Source of the DNA: Claveliimonas acetigenes
Lineage (GTDB): Bacteria; Bacillota; Clostridia; Lachnospirales; Lachnospiraceae
DNA: 64,000 nt
Direction: 5' to 3'
Assembly: GCF_025567385.1 (NCBI RefSeq)
Contig: NZ_JAOQJU010000010.1
Location: 1-64,000, forward strand
Shown piece by piece: positions 16,512 through 24,876 of the stretch. The notes beneath the pieces are model-generated. The model made no database searches, was not told where the DNA came from, and was given only the letters and a program-made list of their open reading frames with translations. The first letter of the stretch is position 1; every line of letters starts with the position of its first letter. A program made the position numbers and the translations under genes.

Positions 16512-16596
16512 TTACTTTCTCTCCTTTCTTCCGCCATTCTCCGGCGGTATGGTATTAATCACTCTTTTTGCCAGTAATAGCAAGCAGTTTCTGCGC

Positions 16597-16639
16597 TATA
16601 AACTTACCAAATGTACCGGCCGCAGATTGTGTACTTTAC
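16597..16639. promoter_or_regulatory. dyad operator-like element 8
   Basis: TATAAACTTACCAAATG at about 16597-16613 faces TTGTGTACTTTAC at 16627-16639, overlapping the end of the 16636 gene. Followed on the minus strand by ACTGCTTGCTATTACTGG and AGAGTGATTAATACC before the 16511 start. Confidence 0.55.
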
Positions 16640-17184
16640 CCTCGCTGGCAGCGTTCTATGTATTCTCCCGCAGCCCTGATCCCGATACTGTCCGCCAGCC
16701 CCTTATCCAGAATATCGGTATCAAAATTCCACTCACCGTACCCTTCATCCAAGAGCCGGAAATACTCCATGTCCGGTTCCCCAAGGGTGCGTTCCTCGTG
16801 CATCACATAAGCCATGCACCATTTCCTTTCTTTCATCCGCCTGCCGGAATCCAGCCTCGTGACAGAAAGCCGGAAATTCCGCTTATAATAATACCGGGGA
16901 TACCCTTCATACCGGTCAAGCAGGGCTTCATCCAGTTCTGAAATCCTGTAGACCAACGCGGGTACACAGCAGTTGGCATCCTGCTCAATGGTTGCGTAGC
17001 TTCCGGTCTTGCTCTTTTTGAACAGGAGACGGTAGCCGGGAATGACAGCTGTGCCAAGCGCCACGGCATCCGGGCAGCGGCTTTTCATCCGCTCTAGGGA
17101 AAGGTTGGAACCGTAGGCCAGATAAAAACGGTTCGGTTTCCTCGCTGCCCCTGTGCTAAGCCCCAGGGAGAACATTCCTGCCAT
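16636..17184 (-). CDS. gamma-glutamylcyclotransferase-like (AIG2 family) protein 2
   Basis: 182 residues and clearly paralogous to the downstream copy: FYLAYGSNLSLERMKSRCPD, then ALGTAVIPGYRLLFKKS, then LLDRYEGYPRYYYKRNFRL, each aligning with the first copy. It carries about 18 extra N-terminal residues before the YGSNL motif. Two tandem cyclotransferases beside an amidoligase imply two distinct amide substrates or a regulatory pair. Start ATG at 17184 follows GGCGGTGAG and overlaps the upstream stop region. Confidence 0.88.
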   Translation of the reverse strand: MAGMFSLGLSTGAARKPNRFYLAYGSNLSLERMKSRCPDAVALGTAVIPGYRLLFKKSKTGSYATIEQDANCCVPALVYRISELDEALLDRYEGYPRYYYKRNFRLSVTRLDSGRRMKERKWCMAYVMHEERTLGEPDMEYFRLLDEGYGEWNFDTDILDKGLADSIGIRAAGEYIERCQRG

Positions 17185-17186
17185 TG

Positions 17187-17450
17187 TCACTCACCGCCTT
17201 CCATTTCTTCCGGTGCATCCATTATTCCGGTCAGGGAATAGTCCACGCCCTGGAAATCCGCTTCGTTTAAATCGATCTGGCTGTCCTGCCACCAGTTCTC
17301 CACCATGCGGAGGGCTTCCTCCGGCGTGGTCTCTTTCATCTCTGATTCGTACACGGTGATCTCCCTCTGGTAAAGTTCCGATACCGTCACTTTAAATGCC
17401 CTGCCCCTTGGGGCTGCATCCATATGTTTCATCCTGGTTTCGTTTTTCAT
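17187..17450 (-). CDS. DpnD/PcfM-like small protein, 87 aa
   Basis: Core AFKVTVSELYQREITVYESE, then TTPEEALRMVENWWQDSQID, then LNEADFQGVDYSL. This beta-beta-helix-beta pattern with EEALRMVE and a DF near the end matches small DpnD/PcfM-like proteins of plasmids and phages. Role unknown. Sits between amidoligase and cyclotransferases. ATG at 17450 is ten bases after AGGAGG; the longer frame to 17702 overlaps the amidoligase. Confidence 0.65.
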   Translation of the reverse strand: MKNETRMKHMDAAPRGRAFKVTVSELYQREITVYESEMKETTPEEALRMVENWWQDSQIDLNEADFQGVDYSLTGIMDAPEEMEGGE

Positions 17451-17526
17451 GATATCTTCGCCTCCTTTTCTACCACCCCAAGGGCGGTTTTCCGCCCGGA
17501 AGTGCCTATGTATGCCATCCTGGTTT

Positions 17527-18462
17527 TTACGGTCTGCCATGCCTCCATGCGCAGTTTCCTTCTGCATTCCGCATGAAATATTCCCTTGCGGTTTTGAATT
17601 CCTCCCCGATGAATCCCAACCGGAGCATCCAGCACCGTAAGGCATAGGCCACGTTTTCGTCCTGCTGTTTCTTCGGGCTTGCGTACCGCAGTTCTTTCGC
17701 AAGTTCGCTCATCGCAAGGCAGAGCTGGATCATGGATTTCAGCTGCCCTGCATGAAGCCCTCCCTGTCTGCCGTCTCCCGGTTCATCAAACTGGAAGAGC
17801 CGGAATTCAATCGTGTGGTAGCGGTTGAAAAAACTATGGAGATTCAGCATTCTGTATCTGGTCCCTGAATAATGGCTGGTGTCCCGTTCCCCGTTGTACC
17901 AGCACCGGCTGAGTGCTTCCATGGTCTTCGGTTTACTTCGGTTTAAACGCTCCAGAAAAGCCGGGTCTACCGTGCGGCAGTAGCGGCTCTGCCTCCAGCG
18001 GTCGATCCGGACCGCCTGTGTCAGCTGCTCCTCATGTGCCGCCATGATGTTGACCAGGTTCCGGATCGTTTTCGGCGTATGCCCCTGCCCTCCGATGTGG
18101 ATATGGACTCCGCAGCCCCGGCTTGCCGAGCTTCGTCCCCCTGCCTTTCGGAGGACTCTGATAAGCTGCTGGAGCATCTCGATGTCGCCGTAGGTAAGGA
18201 CCGGGGTGACCATCTCGCATTTTTCGCTGTCCGGTCCCTCGATGCTCACATCCCTCTGGAACTTCCATTCCCTTCCCTGTGCGTCCCATGCCGACCAGGT
18301 GTAATATCCGTTCCGGCCTGCTGTGTATTCATATCTTCTGGTTCCAAAGAACTCTGCCGCTTTCTTTGCCGCCTTTTCCCTTGTAATGTTGTTCATTTCT
18401 ACTTCAACCCCGATGGTCTGGTTTTTCATTGCCTCGATCTGTGCCCTTGTCTTTTCGTTCAT
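17527..18462 (-). CDS. amidoligase (COOH-NH2 ligase) family protein
   Basis: 311 residues. Matches the phage/Firmicute Amidoligase_2 type of glutamine-synthetase-like COOH-NH2 ligases: IGVEVEMNNITREKAAKKAA near the start, WKFQRDVSIEGPDSEKCEMV with a conserved acid, TPVLTYGDIEMLQQLI, RGCGVHIHIGGQGHTPKT (metal or ATP-site His), and HTIEFRLFQFDEPG. The last ~40 residues (YALRCWMLRLGF onward) match the C-terminus of the upstream gene product. Such enzymes form amide bonds using ATP; substrate may be a peptide. AGGAG precedes the ATG. Confidence 0.87.
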   Translation of the reverse strand: MNEKTRAQIEAMKNQTIGVEVEMNNITREKAAKKAAEFFGTRRYEYTAGRNGYYTWSAWDAQGREWKFQRDVSIEGPDSEKCEMVTPVLTYGDIEMLQQLIRVLRKAGGRSSASRGCGVHIHIGGQGHTPKTIRNLVNIMAAHEEQLTQAVRIDRWRQSRYCRTVDPAFLERLNRSKPKTMEALSRCWYNGERDTSHYSGTRYRMLNLHSFFNRYHTIEFRLFQFDEPGDGRQGGLHAGQLKSMIQLCLAMSELAKELRYASPKKQQDENVAYALRCWMLRLGFIGEEFKTAREYFMRNAEGNCAWRHGRP

Positions 18463-18566
18463 GTTCGTTATCTCCTTTGCTAAAGCCGCCTGTCTGCGGT
18501 GTTTTCTGCTCTTTTGTTGTGTCTATATATCACTCTGAATGCAGATAATAGCAAGTTGATAACGGG

Positions 18567-18610
18567 CATAAATGTACCAAAGATCCGGGGCAGAAAGTGT
18601 GTATTTTATG
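18567..18610. promoter_or_regulatory. dyad operator-like element 9 with promoter-like arms on both sides
   Basis: CATAAATGTACCAAAG at 18567-18582 faces AGTGTGTATTTTATG at 18596-18610. On the minus side follow TTGATAACGGGC-reversed material, GCTATTATCTGC and AGAGTGATATAT; on the plus side CTTGATAATGCACACTTTCA and GAGGTAATATC. The whole 130-bp unit is therefore roughly symmetric. Confidence 0.65.
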
Positions 18611-18715
18611 GCAGGAAAAATGCTTGATAATGCACACTTTCAGAGGTAATATCACTTACAATGGAGAAGGCGCCTTATCATTTCCCGGCCCCGGTTACTG
18701 ACCGGGAGTAAAGGC

Positions 18716-19759
18716 TTATTCCTCAAAGCTGGCGTTGACTGCGGCAATGTAGGCGGCATCCGCCACAGCCTCCTCCGTCTGTGCCTCATCCAGACCATTC
18801 AATTCCGCATTCGGACGGGTATCTGCTTCCAGCTCCGCAAGTTCTATTTTCTTTGCCTCACGCTTCGCTTTATTTTTCGCTTTTGCCTTTTCCGCTTCCT
18901 CCGGTGTCCGGAATGCGGCGTGGCCGCCGAGGTTCTCCATCATCACCTTTCTGGTAGATTTGTAGGCATCCCCGTTCATCCCAAGCCGGAGGAGCCAGAT
19001 GCGGAATGCGTATTTTTCATTATCCGTGCTGACCTCTTTTGCCTGAATGCGTTTCTGGGAAAGCGCCATGGCATTCATCATGGCTGCAAGCTGGAGGAAT
19101 GCATCAGCGTGTGGCTGGTCTGCCGGAACTGGAAATCCTGTGAAAGAAATCTGCTGTTCTGTGATCTGAAGCCCCTCCATACCGCCATGTGCTTCCATGT
19201 AATCTGCCAGCGCTTTCAAAAAGGTCTGGACTGTGGCAGTGCAGGCATCATCCCGCAGTCTCTCTGCCAGCTCCTTTTCCACACGGAAGTTCCCGCCGGA
19301 TGCTTTGCTAAGAAGCGGGCCCCTGCTGTAGACCATGTTCACAAGGTTTCTTAGGGAAACTCCTGTATGTTCTCCCATCGGAAAGCTGAGTGCCAGATCC
19401 AACGGTTCCATTCCTTCCTGGGCGGCTGTTTCTTCCTGACCTGCTGCCTCTTCCCGCACCTCTGACTCGTATTCGCTGTCCGGGATGGGCTCTGTCTCTG
19501 CCTGCTCTGGTTGTTCCGCTGCCGCTTCGAGGATTCCCTCTGCATCCCTGATCAGCCCCTCGTCTTTTAACGTGGTCAGGATTCCAGGCTCTGCCGCTTC
19601 CTCTCCGACCGTAAGGCTGCCGTCACGCTCCACCGTATAAACTCCAATCTCATAGGCACATCTTGGCATCCTTGTGTAATGCGGGGCAGTCCCCGTAAGT
19701 TCCCCAAGCCTTTTTACCAGCTCTTTCCTGTCTGCTATGTTCAACTTAAATCTCATCAT
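18716..19759 (-). CDS. amidoligase-associated protein with shared C-terminal module, 347 aa
   Basis: N-terminal residues 1-60 (MRFKLNIADRKELVKRLGEL, then YEIGVYTVERDGSLTVG) match a protein labelled virulence-related in conjugative elements and phages, usually found beside amidoligases. Then come an acidic Glu/Gln-rich linker (~75-118), a helical domain (HTGVSLRNLVNMVYSRGPLL) and a segment YAFRIWLLRLGM with following KSTRKVMMENLGGHAAFR (about 246-283) that aligns with the amidoligase C-terminus. A charged tail ends it. It may be a partner or substrate of the amidoligase. Confidence 0.75.
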   Translation of the reverse strand: MMRFKLNIADRKELVKRLGELTGTAPHYTRMPRCAYEIGVYTVERDGSLTVGEEAAEPGILTTLKDEGLIRDAEGILEAAAEQPEQAETEPIPDSEYESEVREEAAGQEETAAQEGMEPLDLALSFPMGEHTGVSLRNLVNMVYSRGPLLSKASGGNFRVEKELAERLRDDACTATVQTFLKALADYMEAHGGMEGLQITEQQISFTGFPVPADQPHADAFLQLAAMMNAMALSQKRIQAKEVSTDNEKYAFRIWLLRLGMNGDAYKSTRKVMMENLGGHAAFRTPEEAEKAKAKNKAKREAKKIELAELEADTRPNAELNGLDEAQTEEAVADAAYIAAVNASFEE

Positions 19760-19876
19760 AACCTGCTGCTCCTTTCCTTTTCCGGTTCTTTCACCGGTAT
19801 TCTTTGGCGTATGGTATTAATCACTCTAAAGCCGGTATAAGTCAACGGATATCCACGCAAATGTGCAGAATTGACC

Positions 19877-19911
19877 TAATGCACAAATCCAGGGGAAGGA
19901 ATTGTGCATTA
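19877..19911. promoter_or_regulatory. dyad operator-like element 10 (perfect half-sites)
   Basis: TAATGCACAA at 19877-19886 and TTGTGCATTA at 19902-19911 are exact complements separated by 15 bases. A shorter spacer than the other copies, but the half-site is the same word family. Lies between the 57-aa membrane protein gene and the 18716-19759 gene. Confidence 0.65.
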
Positions 19912-20082
19912 ATGTAAGTTCCGGTCATCCTCCCGTTTTCTGCGCTTTTCTTCCATATCCTGTATCCATTTCATCTGCTCCGCATCATCGTCCTCGTCCC
20001 CGGCAGCCATACAGAGTGAAAACGCAGCGAAAAATGCGGCCGCAAGAAAAACAATGGCTCCGATAGCAATCAGCCATCCCAT
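19909..20082 (-). CDS. small membrane protein, 57 aa
   Basis: Too short for most gene callers but supported by GGAGG six bases before the ATG. MGWLIAIGAIVFLAAAFFAA forms one membrane-spanning helix (residues 3-26), followed by a short acidic stretch (DEDDD) and a basic-acidic cytoplasmic tail ending KRREDDRNLH. One-helix membrane peptides of phages can be exclusion or lysis-timing factors; here nothing points to one role. It lies directly after the cytosine methylase. Confidence 0.65.
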   Translation of the reverse strand: MGWLIAIGAIVFLAAAFFAAFSLCMAAGDEDDDAEQMKWIQDMEEKRRKREDDRNLH

Positions 20083-20168
20083 AAAGCATCCCTCCTATGT
20101 ACTATGGCAGGGGCCTGCCCTGCTCCTTATGGTCTCCCATCAGAAGCAAAGGCATCCTCTGCCATCGT

Positions 20169-22385
20169 TCATTCCTCTGTTTCCGCCCCGTTCTGTGCAG
20201 CCCAGGCAATACCGGCCAGTACGAAATAAGCGCACGGCAGCGCGATCCCATTCCCCCAAAGTTTATACTCAGCGGAGTCCGAGTATGGATCTGCCAGCCA
20301 TTTCCGGATCTGTTTCTCCGTCTTCGGCTTTTTCGATGTCCCCATGACCTTCCGGTGTGTTTCCCACACTTCCGTCCAGAACGCTATTTCCTCTGCGGTC
20401 GGTTCCTCGATTCCCAGGCCGGCACACCACCAGTCCGGGAAACCCTGGAGCCTTGCACACTCGGTCGGAGTCAGGCGGCGCACAATATAGTACGGTTCGG
20501 GTGCAGGCTTATCGTTTACCACTGGCGGGTCTTTATAATCCCTCGCCATCAAAGTCGGTGCTTTTTCCTTTACCACCTGGGAATATTCCCCGGTAGTCAT
20601 GCAATAAGCCACAGCATGGCGGTCGGCCGCATCCAGCGTAAAGGACACATCCTCATTGATACCGCTGCCCTGCGGTCCGTTCTTATCCTCCCTGCCGATC
20701 ATGCTGCCCTGCAGGACATAGGTCTGCTGTTTCATTCCCGGTTCCGCCGCAAGTGCGCCGGACTTATCTCCAAGCGCCCGTACCTCGTCCCTCTGGTTCT
20801 GCGTGAAAGCAACAATGGCGATCCCACCCTGGTTGCATCCCGGATTCCCGCCATTGGCATCCAGTGTCCGGCTGGTCTGCGCTTCATAAAACCCTGCCTT
20901 CGGATTATCGGATTTCATGGCGTTGCTGTCCTTGGAACAGATGCCGAACGCACCTACCACCAGTTCGCTGCACCGGGTTTCCCCGACATCAAAAGTATTC
21001 AGCGTATTTGCTACATCCCCTTCTTTCCAGACCTGGCCTTCCTCAGATGAATGCGGGCGCATCCCTTTGCAGAAAGGCACGAATACAGTCTGGTCGTTGT
21101 TGCATCCGAGGGTTGCTGATTTATCATCCTGTAATAAAATGCCTTTTCCCCCACCGTCACATCCGCTGCGGATTTTCATTGTCTTTGGTTTTTCAACTAT
21201 AAAAGGCTGGTTATTGCCGCCCATGCCATAAGCGGCATTGACCGTAGGTGCTGTGTCCAGCGGTCCTTTATACCGGGTATCCTGTGAGTGGTTCTCATAC
21301 ATCACGGCTTCTGGCGGTTTCCCTGACTCAGCCATGACCAGCGGCACGTTCCCGCCGCCAGTCCCCATCCGGCCAGTCAGTGTCTGTACCTTATCGTCCT
21401 CAGAAATCTTCACACGGCTGTCCGCCGGATGGTTCTCCAATGCGACCGCCGCCGGGACGACTCCGGCCCGGAGCGTTGGGGAGGTTTCTTCTTCATACCC
21501 GATGCCCCCCGACTGTGCGGAATGCTCCGTACAGAACCCGGCCGCCTCCATCACGCATGGGGGATGGTGTGCCTCGGCCCGCAGGGTACAGGCGACCTCC
21601 TCGGTCACATCCATACGGCTCCCGCCCTGGTCATTCAGGACGATCCTTCCGGTTCCTCCGCAGCCTGCCTCTCCAGCGCGATCCGCAAGATCTCCGGCAG
21701 CTCTTTGCCACGCACGGAAGCCCTCCGCAGAATACCCCGACACGCCTTCGGACTCAAATAATATCTCCGGGGCACGTTCCCCTGCAAAATCTGCGACAAG
21801 GAAGATACGTTTTCTTCTCTGGGGCACTCCCCACCACTGTGCATCAAGGACTCTGTATGCGGCTGACCATCCGTCTCCCACATAATAGTCGGCGTAGGGC
21901 CAGCCTTTTTTACCAGGCGCAGGCACCTGGGCGGACGGTTCTTTAATGCCGATGACGGCTTCAAGGACCGCCCTGAAATCTTCTCCTTTGTTGCTGGAGA
22001 AAGCGCCGGGGACATTCTCCCAGCAGATAAATCTTGGTTTCTCTCCATTGGTCTTCTCCCTCATTTCTTTCACGATCCGGATCGCCTCATAAAACAGGCT
22101 GGAACGTGAGCCGTCCAGACCGTCCCTTTTCCCGGCGATAGACATATCCTGGCACGGACTCCCAAAAGTGATGATATCTACAGGCGGGAGGTCTGCCCCG
22201 CTGATACCCGAAACATCTCCATAGTGTTTCATCTGCGGAAGCCTTGCAGTAGTTACACGTACAGCAAATGGCTCAATCTCGGATGCCCACAGAGGCGTCA
22301 CCCCGGCAAGGATGCCGGCCAGTGGAAAACCCCCGGAACCGTCAAACAGGCTGCCGAGAGTCAGTTCATTTTTATTTTTTATCAT
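20169..22385 (-). CDS. DNA (cytosine-5) methyltransferase with repeat-bearing insert
   Basis: 738 residues, nearly twice a minimal C5 methylase. Catalytic motifs are present: GSLFDGSGGFPLAG (SAM site), TFGSPCQDMSIAGKR (motif IV with the catalytic Cys), CWENVPGAFSS (motif VI), WWGVPQRRKRIFLV (motif VIII), and C-terminal PTECARLQGFPDWW with GNGIALPC (IX-X). Between ~245 and ~590, where the recognition domain normally lies, there are about eight repeats of a T-L-x-A type word (TLRA, TLTGRM, TLNTFD, TLDANGG, TLDAADRH, TLMARD). It protects phage DNA or restores methyl marks. Confidence 0.93.
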   Translation of the reverse strand: MIKNKNELTLGSLFDGSGGFPLAGILAGVTPLWASEIEPFAVRVTTARLPQMKHYGDVSGISGADLPPVDIITFGSPCQDMSIAGKRDGLDGSRSSLFYEAIRIVKEMREKTNGEKPRFICWENVPGAFSSNKGEDFRAVLEAVIGIKEPSAQVPAPGKKGWPYADYYVGDGWSAAYRVLDAQWWGVPQRRKRIFLVADFAGERAPEILFESEGVSGYSAEGFRAWQRAAGDLADRAGEAGCGGTGRIVLNDQGGSRMDVTEEVACTLRAEAHHPPCVMEAAGFCTEHSAQSGGIGYEEETSPTLRAGVVPAAVALENHPADSRVKISEDDKVQTLTGRMGTGGGNVPLVMAESGKPPEAVMYENHSQDTRYKGPLDTAPTVNAAYGMGGNNQPFIVEKPKTMKIRSGCDGGGKGILLQDDKSATLGCNNDQTVFVPFCKGMRPHSSEEGQVWKEGDVANTLNTFDVGETRCSELVVGAFGICSKDSNAMKSDNPKAGFYEAQTSRTLDANGGNPGCNQGGIAIVAFTQNQRDEVRALGDKSGALAAEPGMKQQTYVLQGSMIGREDKNGPQGSGINEDVSFTLDAADRHAVAYCMTTGEYSQVVKEKAPTLMARDYKDPPVVNDKPAPEPYYIVRRLTPTECARLQGFPDWWCAGLGIEEPTAEEIAFWTEVWETHRKVMGTSKKPKTEKQIRKWLADPYSDSAEYKLWGNGIALPCAYFVLAGIAWAAQNGAETEE

Positions 22386-22394
22386 GATTTCCTC

Positions 22395-23309
22395 CTATGC
22401 TGCCAGCCCCTCCTGTTCCCGGTGCAAACGTCTAAACGCGGCATCCAAAAGTTCCGGATTTTGCGCCCATTGGATTCCTTCCAGCCTTTTCAGACAACGG
22501 TATACCACATAAGATCTCTGATCCGGTGTCGCGTGAGGGACGCCGGCAACACACTCCCTGTTCAGCCTGCAAAATTCACCAAAAAGCAGCTCTGCCGCCG
22601 CGTCATATACTGCTGCCGCTTCAACCTTTGTGTCATAAAGGCCAAGACTGATCTTCTTTTGGCAAAAAGTAATGACAGCGTTCCATCTTCCGCTTGTATG
22701 TTTCGCCAGACCTTTGTACCCAAGTGTATTCGTCTTTGGCATCCCCTGATTAAATGCATTCTGCTGGTCACAGCAAAACCGCAGGTTTTCCCTGCGGTTG
22801 TCAAGTTTATCCCTATTGATATGGTCTATTCTTTTCCTGCACTCCAGATTATCCAGAATCAAAGTGTGAAAATAAGTGAATTTCTGTTTAACGACCGTAT
22901 ACACATACCAGCCATCCCGCATATGCTTCCTGCTCCATGTGTGCTTCTTTGTCTTCTCAATATCAGCCGTATCAAACAAAAAGCACTCAGCATTGGACGT
23001 ATAACCATACACAACCGGTCCGTCCACGATAAAGGTATTCTGAAATATTCCGCTCTTACGTTCCCTCACCTGCGCTGCTACACCATCGGGGATTGCGTCA
23101 ATGTCCAGCACGGCATTCCTCGGCTTGCACTGGCTGCAATAAGGTACTTGTATTTTCTGGATACTGTCGCCGCGCATCACTTTTTGGTTTCCACAATCGC
23201 ACCGGCAGTTCCAATAGAGCCGCCAGCCTTTTGTATGAGATAGGCTTTCCACTGTCCATGACTGGAATTTTCTCCCTGTCAAATCCACAAAATTAGACGG
23301 ATGCTCCAT
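22395..23309 (-). CDS. HNH-AP2 endonuclease 2 (probable homing endonuclease)
   Basis: 304 residues from the ATG at 23309; the frame runs further into the methylase gene but that part is a shadow. N-terminus FVDLTGRKFQSWTVESLSHT with a CRCDCGN...YCSQCK zinc pattern; HNH core RIDHINRDKLDNRRENLRFC at ~195; AP2 segment LGYKGLAKHTSGRWNAVITF. Same architecture as the 6255-7163 gene. It sits between two DNA methyltransferase genes, so it may have invaded that module. AGGG precedes the start. Confidence 0.85.
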   Translation of the reverse strand: MEHPSNFVDLTGRKFQSWTVESLSHTKGWRLYWNCRCDCGNQKVMRGDSIQKIQVPYCSQCKPRNAVLDIDAIPDGVAAQVRERKSGIFQNTFIVDGPVVYGYTSNAECFLFDTADIEKTKKHTWSRKHMRDGWYVYTVVKQKFTYFHTLILDNLECRKRIDHINRDKLDNRRENLRFCCDQQNAFNQGMPKTNTLGYKGLAKHTSGRWNAVITFCQKKISLGLYDTKVEAAAVYDAAAELLFGEFCRLNRECVAGVPHATPDQRSYVVYRCLKRLEGIQWAQNPELLDAAFRRLHREQEGLAA

Positions 23310-24630
23310 TTTCCCTACCCGCTTTCTTCTTACAGCCCTTTTGTTTCTCATCCACGCTGCCTTCTTTAAAGGAAAAATCTTCATTCTCCAGGATATAAAT
23401 TTCATCGCACCGGAGTTTCTGCCCGTTGCGGATTACCGTGATATCCACTGTTTCTCCTTTATACGCTGCATACCTGCGGACAATCGCAGATGCATACTTT
23501 GGATCAAGCTCCATCAGACAGGCAATGCGGTCAAGCTGCTCCGCCGCCATAAGGGTGGAACCGGAACCACCGAACAGATCCAGTACAATTCCGTTTGCCT
23601 GGGATGAATTCCTCATTGGATATGCGATCAAGGGAAGGGGCTTGCTGGTCGGATGCAGCTTGGATTTCGTTGGCCGGTCAAACTCCCAGATAGTGGTCTG
23701 TTTACGGTCACCGTAAAAATTATGCCGTGCGGTATCCTTAAACGCATAGATTACCGGCTCATGGCGCATCTGATAATCCATCCGTCCGATCACCAGCGCA
23801 TTTTTCACCCAGATACAGGTTGTAGAATAATGGAAGCCTGCCGCAACCGTAGCATTGAAGAAATTCACCTTCTCCGCATCCGAATGGAAAATATAAACCG
23901 CCCCGCCGTCCGTCAGGTTCTCATACACATTTCTGAACGCATCCAGCAGGAATTGGTAGAACTTCTCACCATCTGTCCACTGGTCATTCATGATGGTCAT
24001 TCCAGTACCACCCTCATAAGAACAGTTATACGGCGGGTCCGTGATACACAGGTTTGCTTTCTTCCCATCCATCAGAACCGCTACGTCCTCCGGTTTTGTG
24101 GAGTCGCCGCACATCAGCCGGTGCCGTCCAAGAATCCAGATATCCCCCGGTTCCACAAAAGCCTCTGCTTCTGCCGCCTTTTCCGTATCAAAATCATCTT
24201 CCTGCACATTTTTGTCATGTACATTATTGAAGATTTCAGAAATCTCCGGCGGCTCGAATCCTGTCTTTCCCAGATCAAATTCGCTGTCTTCCAAATCCTT
24301 CAGCAGATCAGCCAGCAGGGAATCGTCCCACGCACCCGTGATCTTATTGAGGGCAATGTTCAGCGCCTTCTCCCGGACTTTATCGACATCAACCACCGCA
24401 CACGGTACTTCCGTATAGCCAAGTTCCATGGCAACAGCCAATCTCTGGTGCCCTCCCACGATTGTCATATCGGAATTGACCACAAGCGGGTCTGCAAAGC
24501 CAAACTCCATAATGGAATTTTTGATCTTCTCGTACTCCTTATCCCCCGGTTTCAGTTTCTTACGGGGATTGTATGCGGCCGGCCTGAGTACGCCCACCGG
24601 CAGCACTTTAAGTTGTGCAGTTTTCTGCAT
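23293..24630 (-). CDS. ParB-like nuclease domain / DNA N-methyltransferase fusion
   Basis: 445 residues. Residues 8-95 carry a ParB/sulfiredoxin-like domain (YNPRKKLKPGDKEYEKIKNS, FADPLVVNSDMTIVGGHQRL). Residues ~165-420 are an amino-methyltransferase with CITDPPYNCSYEGG (motif IV) and LDLFGGSGSTLMAAEQLD (SAM motif I), the beta-type order. ParB-methylase fusions are common in Firmicute phages and methylate adenine or N4-cytosine. The gene ends in a 17-base overlap with the HNH gene. Specificity cannot be read from the sequence. Confidence 0.92.
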   Translation of the reverse strand: MQKTAQLKVLPVGVLRPAAYNPRKKLKPGDKEYEKIKNSIMEFGFADPLVVNSDMTIVGGHQRLAVAMELGYTEVPCAVVDVDKVREKALNIALNKITGAWDDSLLADLLKDLEDSEFDLGKTGFEPPEISEIFNNVHDKNVQEDDFDTEKAAEAEAFVEPGDIWILGRHRLMCGDSTKPEDVAVLMDGKKANLCITDPPYNCSYEGGTGMTIMNDQWTDGEKFYQFLLDAFRNVYENLTDGGAVYIFHSDAEKVNFFNATVAAGFHYSTTCIWVKNALVIGRMDYQMRHEPVIYAFKDTARHNFYGDRKQTTIWEFDRPTKSKLHPTSKPLPLIAYPMRNSSQANGIVLDLFGGSGSTLMAAEQLDRIACLMELDPKYASAIVRRYAAYKGETVDITVIRNGQKLRCDEIYILENEDFSFKEGSVDEKQKGCKKKAGRENGASV

Positions 24631-24648
24631 CCATGCGTCCTCCTTTAC

Positions 24649-24876
24649 TCAGACGCGCATGACCTCTGAGAACGGCACGAAAAAAGAGCCGAATAAGAAT
24701 CCCGGCTCCGCCTCTTTTCCGCCCTCCGGCGTCTGTTCATTCATGGGACACCACTGCAGGTTTTCTCCATTTGCGGATGCAAGCACCCTGTCCTCACAGT
24801 AGTCAATCTCATGTACGCAGATACCCATCGTATTGCAGACGCAGTACACACCGATGGTTTCAATCTTATCCTTCAT
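24649..24876 (-). CDS. small Cys-containing protein, 75 aa
   Basis: MKDKIETIGVYCVCNTMGIC then HEIDYCEDRVLASANGENLQ and WCPMNEQTPEGG. Four or five cysteines (CVC, C, C, C) hint at metal or disulfide use, but spacing is irregular. No family recognised. ATG at 24876 precedes an overlapping arrangement with the zinc protein upstream (its stop at 24866), so the two are probably coupled; both lie upstream of the ParB-methylase. Confidence 0.6.
   Translation of the reverse strand: MKDKIETIGVYCVCNTMGICVHEIDYCEDRVLASANGENLQWCPMNEQTPEGGKEAEPGFLFGSFFVPFSEVMRV

Noticed and set aside
20097..24669. Several long plus-strand open frames opposite the methylases
   Set aside because: All are shadows of GC-rich minus-strand genes with clear catalytic motifs; none shows its own family features or ribosome site.
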